From Zymoseptoria tritici IPO323 (lineage: Eukaryota > Ascomycota > Dothideomycetes > Mycosphaerellales > Mycosphaerellaceae): a stretch of 64,000 bases of DNA. This document shows, piece by piece, positions 53,109 to 62,579 of this stretch (its first letter is position 1; each line of letters opens with the position of its first letter). The translations under genes were made by a program, and so were the position numbers. The stretch is taken from contig NC_018217.1 of assembly GCF_000219625.1 (NCBI RefSeq), positions 1,550,001 through 1,614,000 on the forward strand, given 5' to 3'. The notes beneath the pieces were generated by a model. That model worked only from the letters and a program-made list of their open reading frames with translations, was not told the origin of the DNA and did not search any database.

Positions 53109-53718
53109 GTGATGTACGCCCAAGATATGGGTATTGGCTTGTCCATGAAACGAGACAGTGCACGGTACACACATGACTATCTAGCATGTCTTGCTTGCTT
53201 ACCTGTACGGCTATTTGGCATGTTTTGCCGACTTGCCTGCACGACTCTACGACATGGCTGCTAACTTACCTTGACGTCTTCCAAGCATGTCTGCTAGCTT
53301 GTCCATACGACTACGTAGCAGGTCGCGCCGTCGTACTGGCACCTCAGCTGTACGCCTGATTAGCGTAGCATATACGCGTGATAGTACGGCTATCTGGTCG
53401 TCATATTACATCACCTGCTCGCTTGCCTGAACGCCTTGTTGGCACTGTTCAGCTAGCGCATGAGATCTGGACAAGGACTGGAATTTGACTGCCAGCTTCC
53501 GTATCCTCTTTGCACATCACTCCGCCCATTGACACCGCAAAATTCGTTCTCCTGCAGCAACAAGCGTTATACGCCCAACACCTCCGTCTTTCTCCCACTC
53601 GACGTACTCAACAGAGAAGCAGAAACACCACACAAACATATCTTCCCTTCATAAAAGCAACAGGAAAAAACACACTTAGCCGTTCATCTCCCACTCTCGA
53701 TCATTATCGTTCGACCAT
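53109..53718. other. Convergent intergenic region carrying a minisatellite
   Basis: 610 bp between the hydrolase stop (+) and an F-box gene stop (-). The left half is the 34-bp repeat tract described separately; the rest has a C/A-rich run (cacaccacacaaacat) and no gene. Confidence 0.6.
53177..53455. repeat. Degenerate tandem repeat with a period of 33-34 bp
   Basis: Four adjacent units align well: 53177-53210, 53211-53244, 53245-53277 and 53278-53310. Each starts CTAT/CTCT/CTTC, has GCATG around position 8-12, and ends in ...CTTGCCTGTACGA-like sequence. More diverged copies continue to about 53455 (53385-53430 has CTATCTGG and GCTTGCCTGAACGC). There are no spacers, so it is a minisatellite and not a CRISPR-like array. 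Confidence 0.75.
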
Positions 53719-54717
53719 TCAGAAAACCACAATGTACTCGAGAAGCAAAGCCCTCAACGCCAGCGGGATCAGTCCTCGCCGAAACTCAACCTCGAAGGCG
53801 ATTATATCGCGGATGCGTCGCGAATTGGTCCCGTACGCGAAGATGCCGTCGCCGGGAAGATCAGGAAGCGCAAACAGTTCGGTCATTCGTTTGACCGAGG
53901 AGGTATGAGGCACAGACGAGAAAGCGACCGGCTTCCACGGCGTCAAGGCGTATTGTGGCACGCCTCTGAACTTCATTGCCTCGGTCGGACCGGCAACGTA
54001 TGCAGTCTGGCGCAGATTGTGGGACGCCATGGTTTCTTCATAAATTTCATGTAGCAACTCTTCCTCGAATTCGGCTCCTGTTCGCCATATGGACTTGATG
54101 AAGCCAGCGACGTTGCGGACTGGTCGCACGTACGGCAGGTGCGTATATGAGTTGTGCTGGATGTGAAGGTCGAGAATGGCGAGAACTAGCACGTAGCACG
54201 CTGCGAAGTCGCCTTCCTCACCGAAGATATTCTCTTGTTTGGCAATCTCGTAGTCGCGGCCGACATATTCTGCCAGGAGATGAAGTGAAGCCACGGAAGC
54301 CTTCCGATCGACCCATATGCCACGCTTCGAGACCCAGCAGCTTATGATCTCGAGGACTTGTCTGACCGAGGGATCGTGCAGCTCGAGCTGATCGACGAGG
54401 ACATCCTTGCTGCCGGTGATCCGCTCGATCTCGGCGTTCATGCGGCTGGTGCAGATGGTCTTGAGAAAGCAATCGACGAAGTTTCGCATGTTCTTGCTCA
54501 CGTGCCGAAGTATACTGACCGTCGCAAGGTCCACGTGGTCGAAAATCGCCAGAACGAGCTCGTCTGGCCCATGGAAAGCGGGAAACACCGCATTGTTGTG
54601 CCCGCGGGCTTCTGCGACCTCAGACGAGACGAATCCCTCGTCTTCGAGCGACCCGTCCGTTGCTGCTATCGACCAAGTGTCGTCTTCTCTGCTTTCTGCT
54701 GCCGCGCCTCCTTCCAT
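53719..54717 (-). CDS. F-box-type protein (about 332 aa)
   Basis: Open frame ending LLLEYIVVF at 53719. The first ATG in frame is at 54717 (MEGGAAAESREDDTWS). The frame is open further upstream (LLQAVSTFHITPTQ) without an ATG, and a GTAAGTAC donor-like site at 54758 hints at an upstream exon. About residues 48-90 resemble an F-box helix bundle: DELVLAIFDHVDLATVSILR followed by HVSKNMRNFV. The rest is helical with Trp and Tyr (YEIAKQENIFGEEGDFAACY; WRTGAEFEEELLHEIYEE), typical of small fungal F-box-like proteins of unknown substrate. No leucine-rich or WD repeats are seen. The start is uncertain; the body of the gene is solid. Confidence 0.72.
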   Translation of the reverse strand: MEGGAAAESREDDTWSIAATDGSLEDEGFVSSEVAEARGHNNAVFPAFHGPDELVLAIFDHVDLATVSILRHVSKNMRNFVDCFLKTICTSRMNAEIERITGSKDVLVDQLELHDPSVRQVLEIISCWVSKRGIWVDRKASVASLHLLAEYVGRDYEIAKQENIFGEEGDFAACYVLVLAILDLHIQHNSYTHLPYVRPVRNVAGFIKSIWRTGAEFEEELLHEIYEETMASHNLRQTAYVAGPTEAMKFRGVPQYALTPWKPVAFSSVPHTSSVKRMTELFALPDLPGDGIFAYGTNSRRIRDIIAFEVEFRRGLIPLALRALLLEYIVVF

Positions 54718-55113
54718 CTCTTCTGGTGATTGTGTGGGAGTGATGTGAAATGTACTTACAGCTTGGAGCAAATCGATCGCTGACTTCCGCACGGCGAGGC
54801 GGATTTGGTGCGATAGTGTTCAATGTGTGAGCGTAGTCGGTGGGATTGACAATTTCGTTTGTCAATGTTGCTGAGCAGTGTGCACAACAGCGGCTAATCT
54901 TCGGATCTTCACATGCTCAACGACTTGTAAATTGTCGGGGCACACGAAGACCACTCTCCTCGTACACGTCAAGCTGAAATGTGCCATGCGCATGAGGAAG
55001 AATCGTTTTGTTGAGAGCTTGCTGATGTCGACAGGGCTTCACCGGTGTTCGAAGGCCACCGAGAGGCAGGTTGCCGGGTCATAGCCTTTTCAGTCCAACG
55101 AGGTGCCCAAGCC
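54718..55113. other. Intergenic region
   Basis: 396 bp between two minus-strand genes. It may contain an upstream exon of the F-box gene (an in-frame coding-like stretch at 54717-54840). Otherwise nothing seen. Confidence 0.5.
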
Positions 55114-56754
55114 TCAACATATCTTGACACCGCATACCATGATGCCACCGTCTGACACTCTTGTATCCCGGCCATACCAGATCTTCATCATATCTTCCAC
55201 CCAGGCTTTGTCGGCCGCGCTCCAGGGGTCGAGTCCCATATTCCGTACATCGTCGCCATTGAGCAAGATCTCTTCCTCTGCAACGCCTTCTTCCGTATTA
55301 TCGTCTGCATCTTCAACAGAACTCGCCATCGTCCGGAATATGCCTTCAGTGACTCTTCGGAAATATGCAACAAGTAGCGTAGCCGCAGCCCTTGCATACT
55401 CTGCATCTGTAGCTTCGGGTCCATCGCCGCTGTCAGGAGACAATGCTCCCAGATCGGGCATATCGAACAGTAGCTCCTCGTCCGCCTTGGACTCCTCATT
55501 CTCCCACGCGCTCGCATCGCCCGCTGACGCCCACCACATGAAGCCTCGATATGCCACTGATGTCCAGGTGGGCGCTTCAACGGCTTCTGAGTCGCCGCAA
55601 TCCGCAACTCCAAGATCGTATGTGGAGGTGGTGGTGTTCCCTCGCTCGAGCAGCGGTCTCTGGTCACTGTCAGGCTGACTGCGCATACTGCCGCTGTCTG
55701 TGAATCCTCCACCGATCTGGGATCGCAATCTCTTAAGTTCGCGTTGCAACAGTTTCCATCGCCGCAGGTCGCGTTGGGTAGCCTTCACTATTCTCCCATC
55801 CGAAGTTTGCAGTGCTGGCCAACGCTGGGCAGGAGCAAGGCGGGACGGCAGGTTGACCTTCAGATCCCACAGCTCTTTCTTCTCACCGAGTATATCGTCC
55901 GTAGTGTGAGCCAGCCAGCCGTTGCTATCTTCACTGCCCGGCAAATTCGGTATGTCATGAATGCCAACGCTGAAGAGCGGCAACGGTCGTAGTAGAGACC
56001 CAGCCTCGGCTGGCAGGCTCTCACGCAGTGCATGAGGTATTGTGGAAAGCACGGAGGTCATGTATAGCACGTTACCAGCGTCCTGCACAGGAGCATTGCC
56101 CATCACCAGCACTCTCTGCCTCGCAAGAGCTGCTCGGTGGAGGGGAAACAGAAGCGGACCAAACAGATCGATCACTTCCGGCGCAGCGAGTGCTGGGTGA
56201 TCCTTGGGCCATATTTGCGCAGAGTTGTTTAGTCCAGCCAGTGTGGCTTCCGATTGTGCACGCTTCCTCTTCTTACTCCCAGCCGTACTGCTGCCACCAG
56301 TATCCTGACTCTTGTGCTTTGTCCAGAACGACTCAAGAGCTCCGGTATCACTGACATCTCCGACCACATTCCTCGCCAATATTCTCAGCTCTTCTGCATG
56401 GAGCCACACCTGTCCCAATGCTCCATGTTGAGATACCAGCACTCCCACGGCCGCGAAGTTGGCATTGCGATGCGCCGCGTCGGCTTCTCCTCTCACGAAC
56501 ACGCTTGCACCCACGTGTTCGCCATGACGAAAGTACACTAGATCTTCGTCCACTGAGTGTAGGCCAGAGGGCAGGCTTCGGTATTCGACGCCGTCCAGGT
56601 CGACATCGGAGAGAGCGCGTTGCCAGGTAATCGTGTAGCTGATGCCGCCAGTCAGCCGCCGTGAATCACTTCGAACAGCAGTGCAAATACTTACTTACCC
56701 TTTCCTTTGGTCAAACACAACCAGAAAGATCGCGACCAGAGGTGGAAGCTCCAT
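55114..56754 (-). CDS. LCHN/DENND11-like DENN-domain protein (DUF2347/DUF4484 type), two exons (526 aa)
   Basis: Exon 1 56754-56699 codes MELPPLVAIFLVVFDQRKG. A 60-nt intron (56698-56639, GTAAGT, branch GGCTGACT, ATCAG) follows; exon 2 runs 56638-55114. The joint gives FDQRKGYTITWQRALSDVDL, then GVEYRSLPSGLHSVDEDLVY and FRHGEHVGASVF, the start of the LCHN/DENND11 N-terminal DENN half. FAAVGVLVSQHGALGQVWLH and FPLHRAALARQRVLVMGNAP belong to the core DENN region. The C-terminal half (KVNLPSRLAPAQRWPALQTS; YRGFMWWASAGDASAWE) matches the fungal DUF4484 tail. DENN proteins regulate Rab GTPases in membrane traffic; the fungal members are barely studied. Without exon 1 the conserved start is missing. 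Confidence 0.82.
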
Positions 56755-57031
56755 CGCGAAAGGTAAAAGTGATGTTGAGTGAGGTCACGTAGTGAGACGT
56801 GGTACACTTCAAAAGTCGGCCTTGATTATTCCGTGGCGCTCTCCCGCTCAAACTACACAATCCCGAGCCACCAAGGTGTCAGTCGTGCAGTGCAGTTTCA
56901 GCGGGACCACGGAGGTATCTATGGAGGTATCGGAAACAAGGGTGATTGTATCACGTCGATCGAAACGATGCTGGGCAAACACAAAAAGCCGACGACTTGT
57001 ATGGAGAATGTACATTGTTCTGCTCTAGCAT
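56755..57031. other. Short intergenic region
   Basis: 277 bp between the UTP10 stop and the DENN gene start, both on the minus strand. No feature recognised. Confidence 0.6.
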
Positions 57032-60000
57032 CTACTGTAACATGCTATCAAGGCTCTCGCCAGTGACACCCTCAATCTCCAGGATCCACCGGCCCACCTC
57101 TCTCTCAACCTCTCCATCATCATCCTCCTGCAGCTCGCTAATGAACGGTAACATCTCCGGCAGAAGGCCGATCCAGTCGACGTGGAGACGTTCCGTCAGG
57201 GCACGCTCACACTTGACTGCAGCCAGGCGGACGTCGGCGCCTTCGTGTCGCATGTATGACATGATCATAGTGTTCATTGCTTTGTGGTGCTCCGGAGAGC
57301 CAGCAGCGGCGGCGAGCTCCATAATGGCTGGGATGAGGAACTCTGAGTGGTTCACGACGCTGCCTGGACGTTTGAGTTGGCTGATGAGAGGCTCAGCGAT
57401 TGCGTCAAAATGCGCAGGTGCTTGCCAGAAACCGTCTTGGTCGTTGCTGAAGTTCGCGGTCAAGGCTTGCAGTACGAGATCGAAGAGTTCGAACTGCTCG
57501 CTGGTAGAGTCGTTGCCGCGAGCCAACAGATTCGGGAGCTGAGAAGCAGCACTGCCCAGAATGAAACTGCCGTAGCTTGTGACAAGAGACTTGAGCTGGT
57601 CAAAGAGTGCCAGTGCAAAGCTGTAGAGGCTGATACTGCGGCAGCATGCTCCCTGTACGTCCTTCTTTGGCAGAGCTCCGGCCCATTCGACAATGCGAGT
57701 GAAGAATGGTCGCAATGTTGCATCGTTGAGCTTGAGAACAGCTTCCATGGCGGCAGCAGTGACCAGCTCGTACGGTGACGACTCGACCTCGGAGTCCTCC
57801 TCTTCTGATGGAGGAAGTCTGCGGCGGATGTCGAACGCCGAAAGCAGGATCGAGAAAACCAGCTGCGCATTCTTTGCAATAGTGGATTTGGTCTGGATCT
57901 TGATCGTTTCGTGCAGAGTTTCCATGTGAAGGCCGACGGCGTCTTTACCAAGGGCGACGACATCTTCCAGTGTTCGCTCAATCGCACTAAGCAACTCATG
58001 AGCAGCGACTTTCTTAGCAGTCAACTCGCTGAATTGCTTGGCCTTGTAGCTGTTTGCCTTCGCCGCGAGGACCAGCAACTGCTCCAGATATTTGCCTGAG
58101 AGCATCCATGGAAGGTGGTCGAGAATAGCCATTGCGAAGCTGAAACAAGCCGTGAGCATGCTCTCGTCCACTCTGGCTTCATCCCCGAGGCCTTCCGCAA
58201 GATACTGAAGCGTCCGGTCTAGCGTTTTTGGCAGCACCGGGATGAACTCGTCTTGAAGCACTTCCACCATACTGGCCAAGCACAGAAGGGAGATACGGCG
58301 AAGTGTGCTCTCTTTGTGGCCAAGCGCTGCCTCGCCAGCGATTTGTTGCGCAGCTTGCATGACCGCAGTGCGATCCGTCTTTCCAAACTTCTCGGAAATG
58401 TTGTCAATGCATGTGATAGCGGCGATCCGTGTCGCAACAGGCTGCGAGGGGGTAACAAAGATCGCGCAGTTGGTGAGAGTTTCGCCGAAGATGGTCTGAA
58501 GAGCTGCATCTCCACGCTTGGCGGTCTTGACGCGCTGCTCGAGCGACCAGAAGACCTGTTGTCGAATCTCGTCTGAGCCGCTCTGCATGAGGATTGCGCT
58601 CGCGTCGATGAAGTCCTTGGTGGGCATTAAGCCGAGCAGAGCTGAGAGCACACGGTTGGCGTTGTGGTGAAGAATATCATCGGTCCTGAGTTGGAGGCCA
58701 AGCTGCATGGACTTCTCGAGAAGTTTAGAGTATGTTCGACGAAGATTGTCCGCTTCCTCTTCATCGTTCTTGAGTTCTTTGGAAAGCCTCTTGCGTAGGG
58801 TGTCGCGGCTAAGCGTTTCTGCAAGGCCACTGAGCAAGACCGACGTTGCAGCTATCGCCTGGTCCTTATTCTTCTCAGCGTAACCCAAGATGACGTCCGA
58901 AAGACCTCGCTTCGACTTGAGGGTGTCGACGATAAGGTCGAGGTATTGGCTGACAGCGTGGAGCTGCACGGCGACATCAAAGTTACCCATGAGCTCCGAC
59001 ACGAAGGGGAGAACGTTCGTCTGATCGGGATATCTTTCGACCAACATGGCTACGACCGCGAACAGAGATTGTTCAGCGCCAAGTGTCGCGACAAGGTGCT
59101 GAAAGAGAGCTTGTCTTCGATGCAGCGGGATGTGCTCAAAAGCCGCCGTGAAACTGAGTAGCAACTCTGCGGCGCCGCTAATGAGATCTTTACCACGCTT
59201 CTTGAGTGATGCTGCAAGTGGCGGGATGATTCGTGCAACCGTTTGATCGGTGACGTGTGCGCTGTAGTCATCGCCTTGCTTGAGAATGGTCGAGCTCATG
59301 AATGTGAAAAGAGGCATGACACTGTGCAGAACAAGATCCGGCGCCCACGATGCCAGTGCTGACATCAATAACAGAGCAGCGTGATGAACTTGTGTACTAG
59401 ACGTTGTTCGCACGCACTCCACGATGAGGTCAGCCCGAATGACGGAGCGGTCGACATTTTTGTTTGCAGTCGACTCCAGTCCACGCACAACATCCAGGAG
59501 GCCATTGATGATCAAACCTTGGAGATACACCAGCTCTGAATTCAGCAGCGTCTTGTACTGGTGAAGCTCGCCGAGAATGTAGAAAAGTCCCTTGAGCAAC
59601 TGTGGGTGCCGCTCAGGTTTGGAACCCTCGACAAGTTCGAGCACTAGGGTGATTCGACGAATAGCAGAACTGAGCTTCTCCTTGTCTATAGCGATGACTT
59701 TGGTCGCGTCGGAAGTCCTGTTGGTACGCTGCTTCTTCGCAGGCGTTGGCTGTCCTTGCAGCTCGGCGATATTTGGCAGGCTTTCGACAAGATGGACCAG
59801 AATTTCTGAGGACAAAGTGAGATTACGGAGAGTCTCGATGGCATCTGCTTGCGTTTCCTCGGGGGAATCGACATTGAGACTCAAATCCAGCAACCAATTC
59901 ACGATCTCGGCTCGAGTGATGTCTTTCATTGCAGGCCAGAGCTGCCGCAGACGTGCAAATCCGAGCTCTATCGTCTGTTCGGTACCTCCCAGCTCGCCTG

Positions 60001-62374
60001 TCGCCAAAGTCTTCAGTAGTTGGATCTCTTCAGCGCTACGTTGCGTCAGACAGCTGACTAAAGTCTTCGACAGTATAGCCGAGTCGTTGGGAAAGGTAGC
60101 GCTGGTCGGTCGACTGAAGTGATCCTGAACGTAAGGAACGACGATGTGGTTCCGTGCGGTACCAGCGACTTTTCCGATCTGACATAGGATGCTTCCTATG
60201 CGAAGCTTAACATTGAGCACTGGAGTGACGACCATGTGGGACGCCAAAAATGTGTAGACACCCGTTCGAGACGAGGACTTCAACTCTTTCCGAGGCGTGG
60301 CAGCGTTGGTCGACGTTGAATTGATGCTGTCGGCCAGTGCTTGGACGACGTAGCCCGCATTTACAACGCAGTCTTCGAGAATTGGCACTAGCACATCGGC
60401 CAGTAACTTGTGTGCATCAGCTAGTGGCAGCCACGTCAATTTTGAACTGTCTTTGCCGAGAAAGCTGTTCCTGCTCCACACTTTAGCATCCGTCGCCTTG
60501 TTGTGGGCAATCTTGTACACATCGCTCAGCGCAAGGCAGACGGAGGCTGCTGCATGTCGAATTGACTTGACAGGATCGGCGAGAGCGGCGATGAGATAGG
60601 GGAGTAGCGCTTGCATATCGATCGGCGACTCTGCCTTCGTGATCTGCTCGATCAGCTCGCGCGTGATGTGAAGCGCCTTAAGGCGGCTAGAATTGTTTGC
60701 ACCAGAGGTCCAGACGTGGGTGAAGAAAGAAAGCACGCCCGGCTGTTGCGAACAGTGCTTCCTTTGCAACGAGTGGAGGTTCAACAGCGCAGCAAGGTCC
60801 TTGTCAGAAGGCAGAGCTTTGTCGAATGCTGCCATGTAGCCATTGAAAAGGTCCTGATTATCCGGGTCCAGGAATGACGCATCTTTGTATGGTAGTGCTG
60901 GCAGGTGGCTCAGATCAAGGACTGTTGCGATGGAAGCCTCGTCTGCCTGTAGCAGCGCCAGTTCTTCTACATCGCTGTTCGCCTCCTCCACATCAATGGC
61001 GTCGAGCTGCAGTGCCAAGCTTGCGTCCAGCCGTGCCAGATCCACTTGTGATTTTTTTACCGCGAGTTCAATCAGGCGAGTGCCGCCTTCATGACTTCCG
61101 AAGCGGCCCAGGACTGCGAGCAATTCGGATCGACCGCTGTCCTCGCCAGCGGTGGCATCCACGTCCGCAACAGCCTTCATGGTAGCCTCGAGGAGCAGGA
61201 TGGTGTATCCTTGAGACAGCAAATCAGATTCGAGAATATCCATGAGGAGTTGCGACGCCTTAGGGTCAGCATTCCTGGCGATCGCGTCGATAGCACCGTG
61301 TGCAAGCCCAGCGAGGAGTCTGTCCGCGCGGCAAGTGGTCCCGGTCTTTTCAATGATGGCGAGCGCTTTATCCTGCTTGATCAGCGCGCGAGTCACCTTG
61401 CGCGAGAGGGACAATTGCTGCTTCTCTTCTCCGAGCACGGCGAGACATGTGATCCCATCCTCCAATGTCTGTTCGTTCCACGCAGATGCTACGGCCTCCA
61501 TCATCGCATTGATGACATTCTCGTTGAGTGATGCCTTGGTGGCCAGTATTGTCATGATCATGCAAGATCCCAAAAAGAGCTCAGGAACGTCGCTGATTCC
61601 GAGAGCTCGTTGCAGGATCGGTAGCACCCTGAGCAAAACGTCTTCCTCCTTCTGTTGTCGGACAGCCTCGCGACCAGACCGAGTGGCGTCCATCATACCG
61701 TTGACAGTCTGTGCCGTAACACTCGCCCAGAATCCGAGGAGAAGTGCTGAGTGGTGGTGCGACTTTGCCACGTCCAGAACATACTCGCTGAACGCGGCGA
61801 AGAAAGTCGGACTGGTGATGGCGGCCGAAACAATGACATATCTGGGTGGACTTTGCAAGGATGCAACATATGGGTGTAGGAACCGGAAGTTTGCAGGTAG
61901 GGTCTCCGGAAGGATGGAAAGCAATGTCGGGAAGATTTGCGAGGTGTGGTATGGCAGAAACGTCAAGAGCAGAGGCTCCGTATTGTACTCGTGCGCTCTG
62001 AACCGGCGCACTAACCACTCTGCCGCTTTCATCCCAGGCTTGAGCAGCAATCGTGCCCCAAGAAGCCCCAGGAAACGCTCAATAACGCCATCCAATTCCT
62101 TGTTCTCATTCGCAGTCATGCGCGTGCGATCCTCATTCTTACTCTGCTCGCTGAACAGATTCCTCCGATAGGGCAAGAATCGGTTGTCCAATTGACACAG
62201 CTCCTCGAATCCCTCCAGACATATTTGGTATATCGTGTCAAAGTTTTGCGACGCTGCATCTCTTGCTTCGAACAGCAGCGACTTGCTGTGACGGGTCTTT
62301 TGCGCTTTCAGGTCGAGTTGGTGTGTGCTGTTGGCAGCAATAGCAGCCAATTGCTGCTGAAGAGCGGTCGTCAT
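57032..62374 (-). CDS. UTP10: UTP10 / HEATR1, U3 snoRNP protein of the small-subunit processome (1780 aa)
   Basis: Single exon. Start MTTALQQQLAAIAANSTHQL at 62374 matches the family; an open extension to 62653 is not conserved. The N-terminal U3snoRNP10 domain contains RHSKSLLFEARDAASQNFDT, GFEELCQLDNRFLPYRRNLF and SEQSKNEDRTRM. A long series of HEAT-like helices fills the rest, for example LVPILEDCVVNAGYVVQALA. The BP28CT domain is near 1530-1680 (TRIVEWAGALPKKDVQGACC). The C-terminus ends WILEIEGVTGESLDSMLQ. UTP10 is part of the t-UTP subcomplex in the nucleolus, needed for 18S rRNA processing and rDNA transcription. Full length, no frame damage. It shares a 205-bp divergent promoter with NRDE2. 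Confidence 0.95.
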   Translation of the reverse strand: MTTALQQQLAAIAANSTHQLDLKAQKTRHSKSLLFEARDAASQNFDTIYQICLEGFEELCQLDNRFLPYRRNLFSEQSKNEDRTRMTANENKELDGVIERFLGLLGARLLLKPGMKAAEWLVRRFRAHEYNTEPLLLTFLPYHTSQIFPTLLSILPETLPANFRFLHPYVASLQSPPRYVIVSAAITSPTFFAAFSEYVLDVAKSHHHSALLLGFWASVTAQTVNGMMDATRSGREAVRQQKEEDVLLRVLPILQRALGISDVPELFLGSCMIMTILATKASLNENVINAMMEAVASAWNEQTLEDGITCLAVLGEEKQQLSLSRKVTRALIKQDKALAIIEKTGTTCRADRLLAGLAHGAIDAIARNADPKASQLLMDILESDLLSQGYTILLLEATMKAVADVDATAGEDSGRSELLAVLGRFGSHEGGTRLIELAVKKSQVDLARLDASLALQLDAIDVEEANSDVEELALLQADEASIATVLDLSHLPALPYKDASFLDPDNQDLFNGYMAAFDKALPSDKDLAALLNLHSLQRKHCSQQPGVLSFFTHVWTSGANNSSRLKALHITRELIEQITKAESPIDMQALLPYLIAALADPVKSIRHAAASVCLALSDVYKIAHNKATDAKVWSRNSFLGKDSSKLTWLPLADAHKLLADVLVPILEDCVVNAGYVVQALADSINSTSTNAATPRKELKSSSRTGVYTFLASHMVVTPVLNVKLRIGSILCQIGKVAGTARNHIVVPYVQDHFSRPTSATFPNDSAILSKTLVSCLTQRSAEEIQLLKTLATGELGGTEQTIELGFARLRQLWPAMKDITRAEIVNWLLDLSLNVDSPEETQADAIETLRNLTLSSEILVHLVESLPNIAELQGQPTPAKKQRTNRTSDATKVIAIDKEKLSSAIRRITLVLELVEGSKPERHPQLLKGLFYILGELHQYKTLLNSELVYLQGLIINGLLDVVRGLESTANKNVDRSVIRADLIVECVRTTSSTQVHHAALLLMSALASWAPDLVLHSVMPLFTFMSSTILKQGDDYSAHVTDQTVARIIPPLAASLKKRGKDLISGAAELLLSFTAAFEHIPLHRRQALFQHLVATLGAEQSLFAVVAMLVERYPDQTNVLPFVSELMGNFDVAVQLHAVSQYLDLIVDTLKSKRGLSDVILGYAEKNKDQAIAATSVLLSGLAETLSRDTLRKRLSKELKNDEEEADNLRRTYSKLLEKSMQLGLQLRTDDILHHNANRVLSALLGLMPTKDFIDASAILMQSGSDEIRQQVFWSLEQRVKTAKRGDAALQTIFGETLTNCAIFVTPSQPVATRIAAITCIDNISEKFGKTDRTAVMQAAQQIAGEAALGHKESTLRRISLLCLASMVEVLQDEFIPVLPKTLDRTLQYLAEGLGDEARVDESMLTACFSFAMAILDHLPWMLSGKYLEQLLVLAAKANSYKAKQFSELTAKKVAAHELLSAIERTLEDVVALGKDAVGLHMETLHETIKIQTKSTIAKNAQLVFSILLSAFDIRRRLPPSEEEDSEVESSPYELVTAAAMEAVLKLNDATLRPFFTRIVEWAGALPKKDVQGACCRSISLYSFALALFDQLKSLVTSYGSFILGSAASQLPNLLARGNDSTSEQFELFDLVLQALTANFSNDQDGFWQAPAHFDAIAEPLISQLKRPGSVVNHSEFLIPAIMELAAAAGSPEHHKAMNTMIMSYMRHEGADVRLAAVKCERALTERLHVDWIGLLPEMLPFISELQEDDDGEVEREVGRWILEIEGVTGESLDSMLQ

Positions 62375-62579
62375 GGTTGTGTTCAGTGGCGTGCTTTCAT
62401 CGAGCACATGTTCCCATCCATGGGTGTGGCAGAAGTTGAATGCTCTGGGATGTAGGTATGCTTCTAAAACTTTTTGAGATGATTTAGAGTTTACGCCCGG
62501 GTCCCGACCGGAGCTCGTTCCGCGCCTTACTTCATGCCTTCGACGTTCGTTTCCGACAGCTTGACGTGACGAATGCCCA
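62375..62579. promoter_or_regulatory. Compact divergent promoter, UTP10 / NRDE2
   Basis: 205 bp between start codons. It contains AAAACTTTTT at 62466-62475 followed by GAGATGA, which loosely recalls the RRPE and PAC elements of ascomycete ribosome-biogenesis promoters. Neither is an exact match. Confidence 0.35.

Noticed and set aside
52505..53176. 223-codon plus-strand ORF in a second frame of the hydrolase gene
   Set aside because: The hydrolase frame has all catalytic motifs; the overlapping frame is Gly/Arg-rich and unconserved in character.
53177..53455. Repeat tract as a CRISPR-like array
   Set aside because: Units are contiguous and degenerate, without unique spacers, in a eukaryotic genome.
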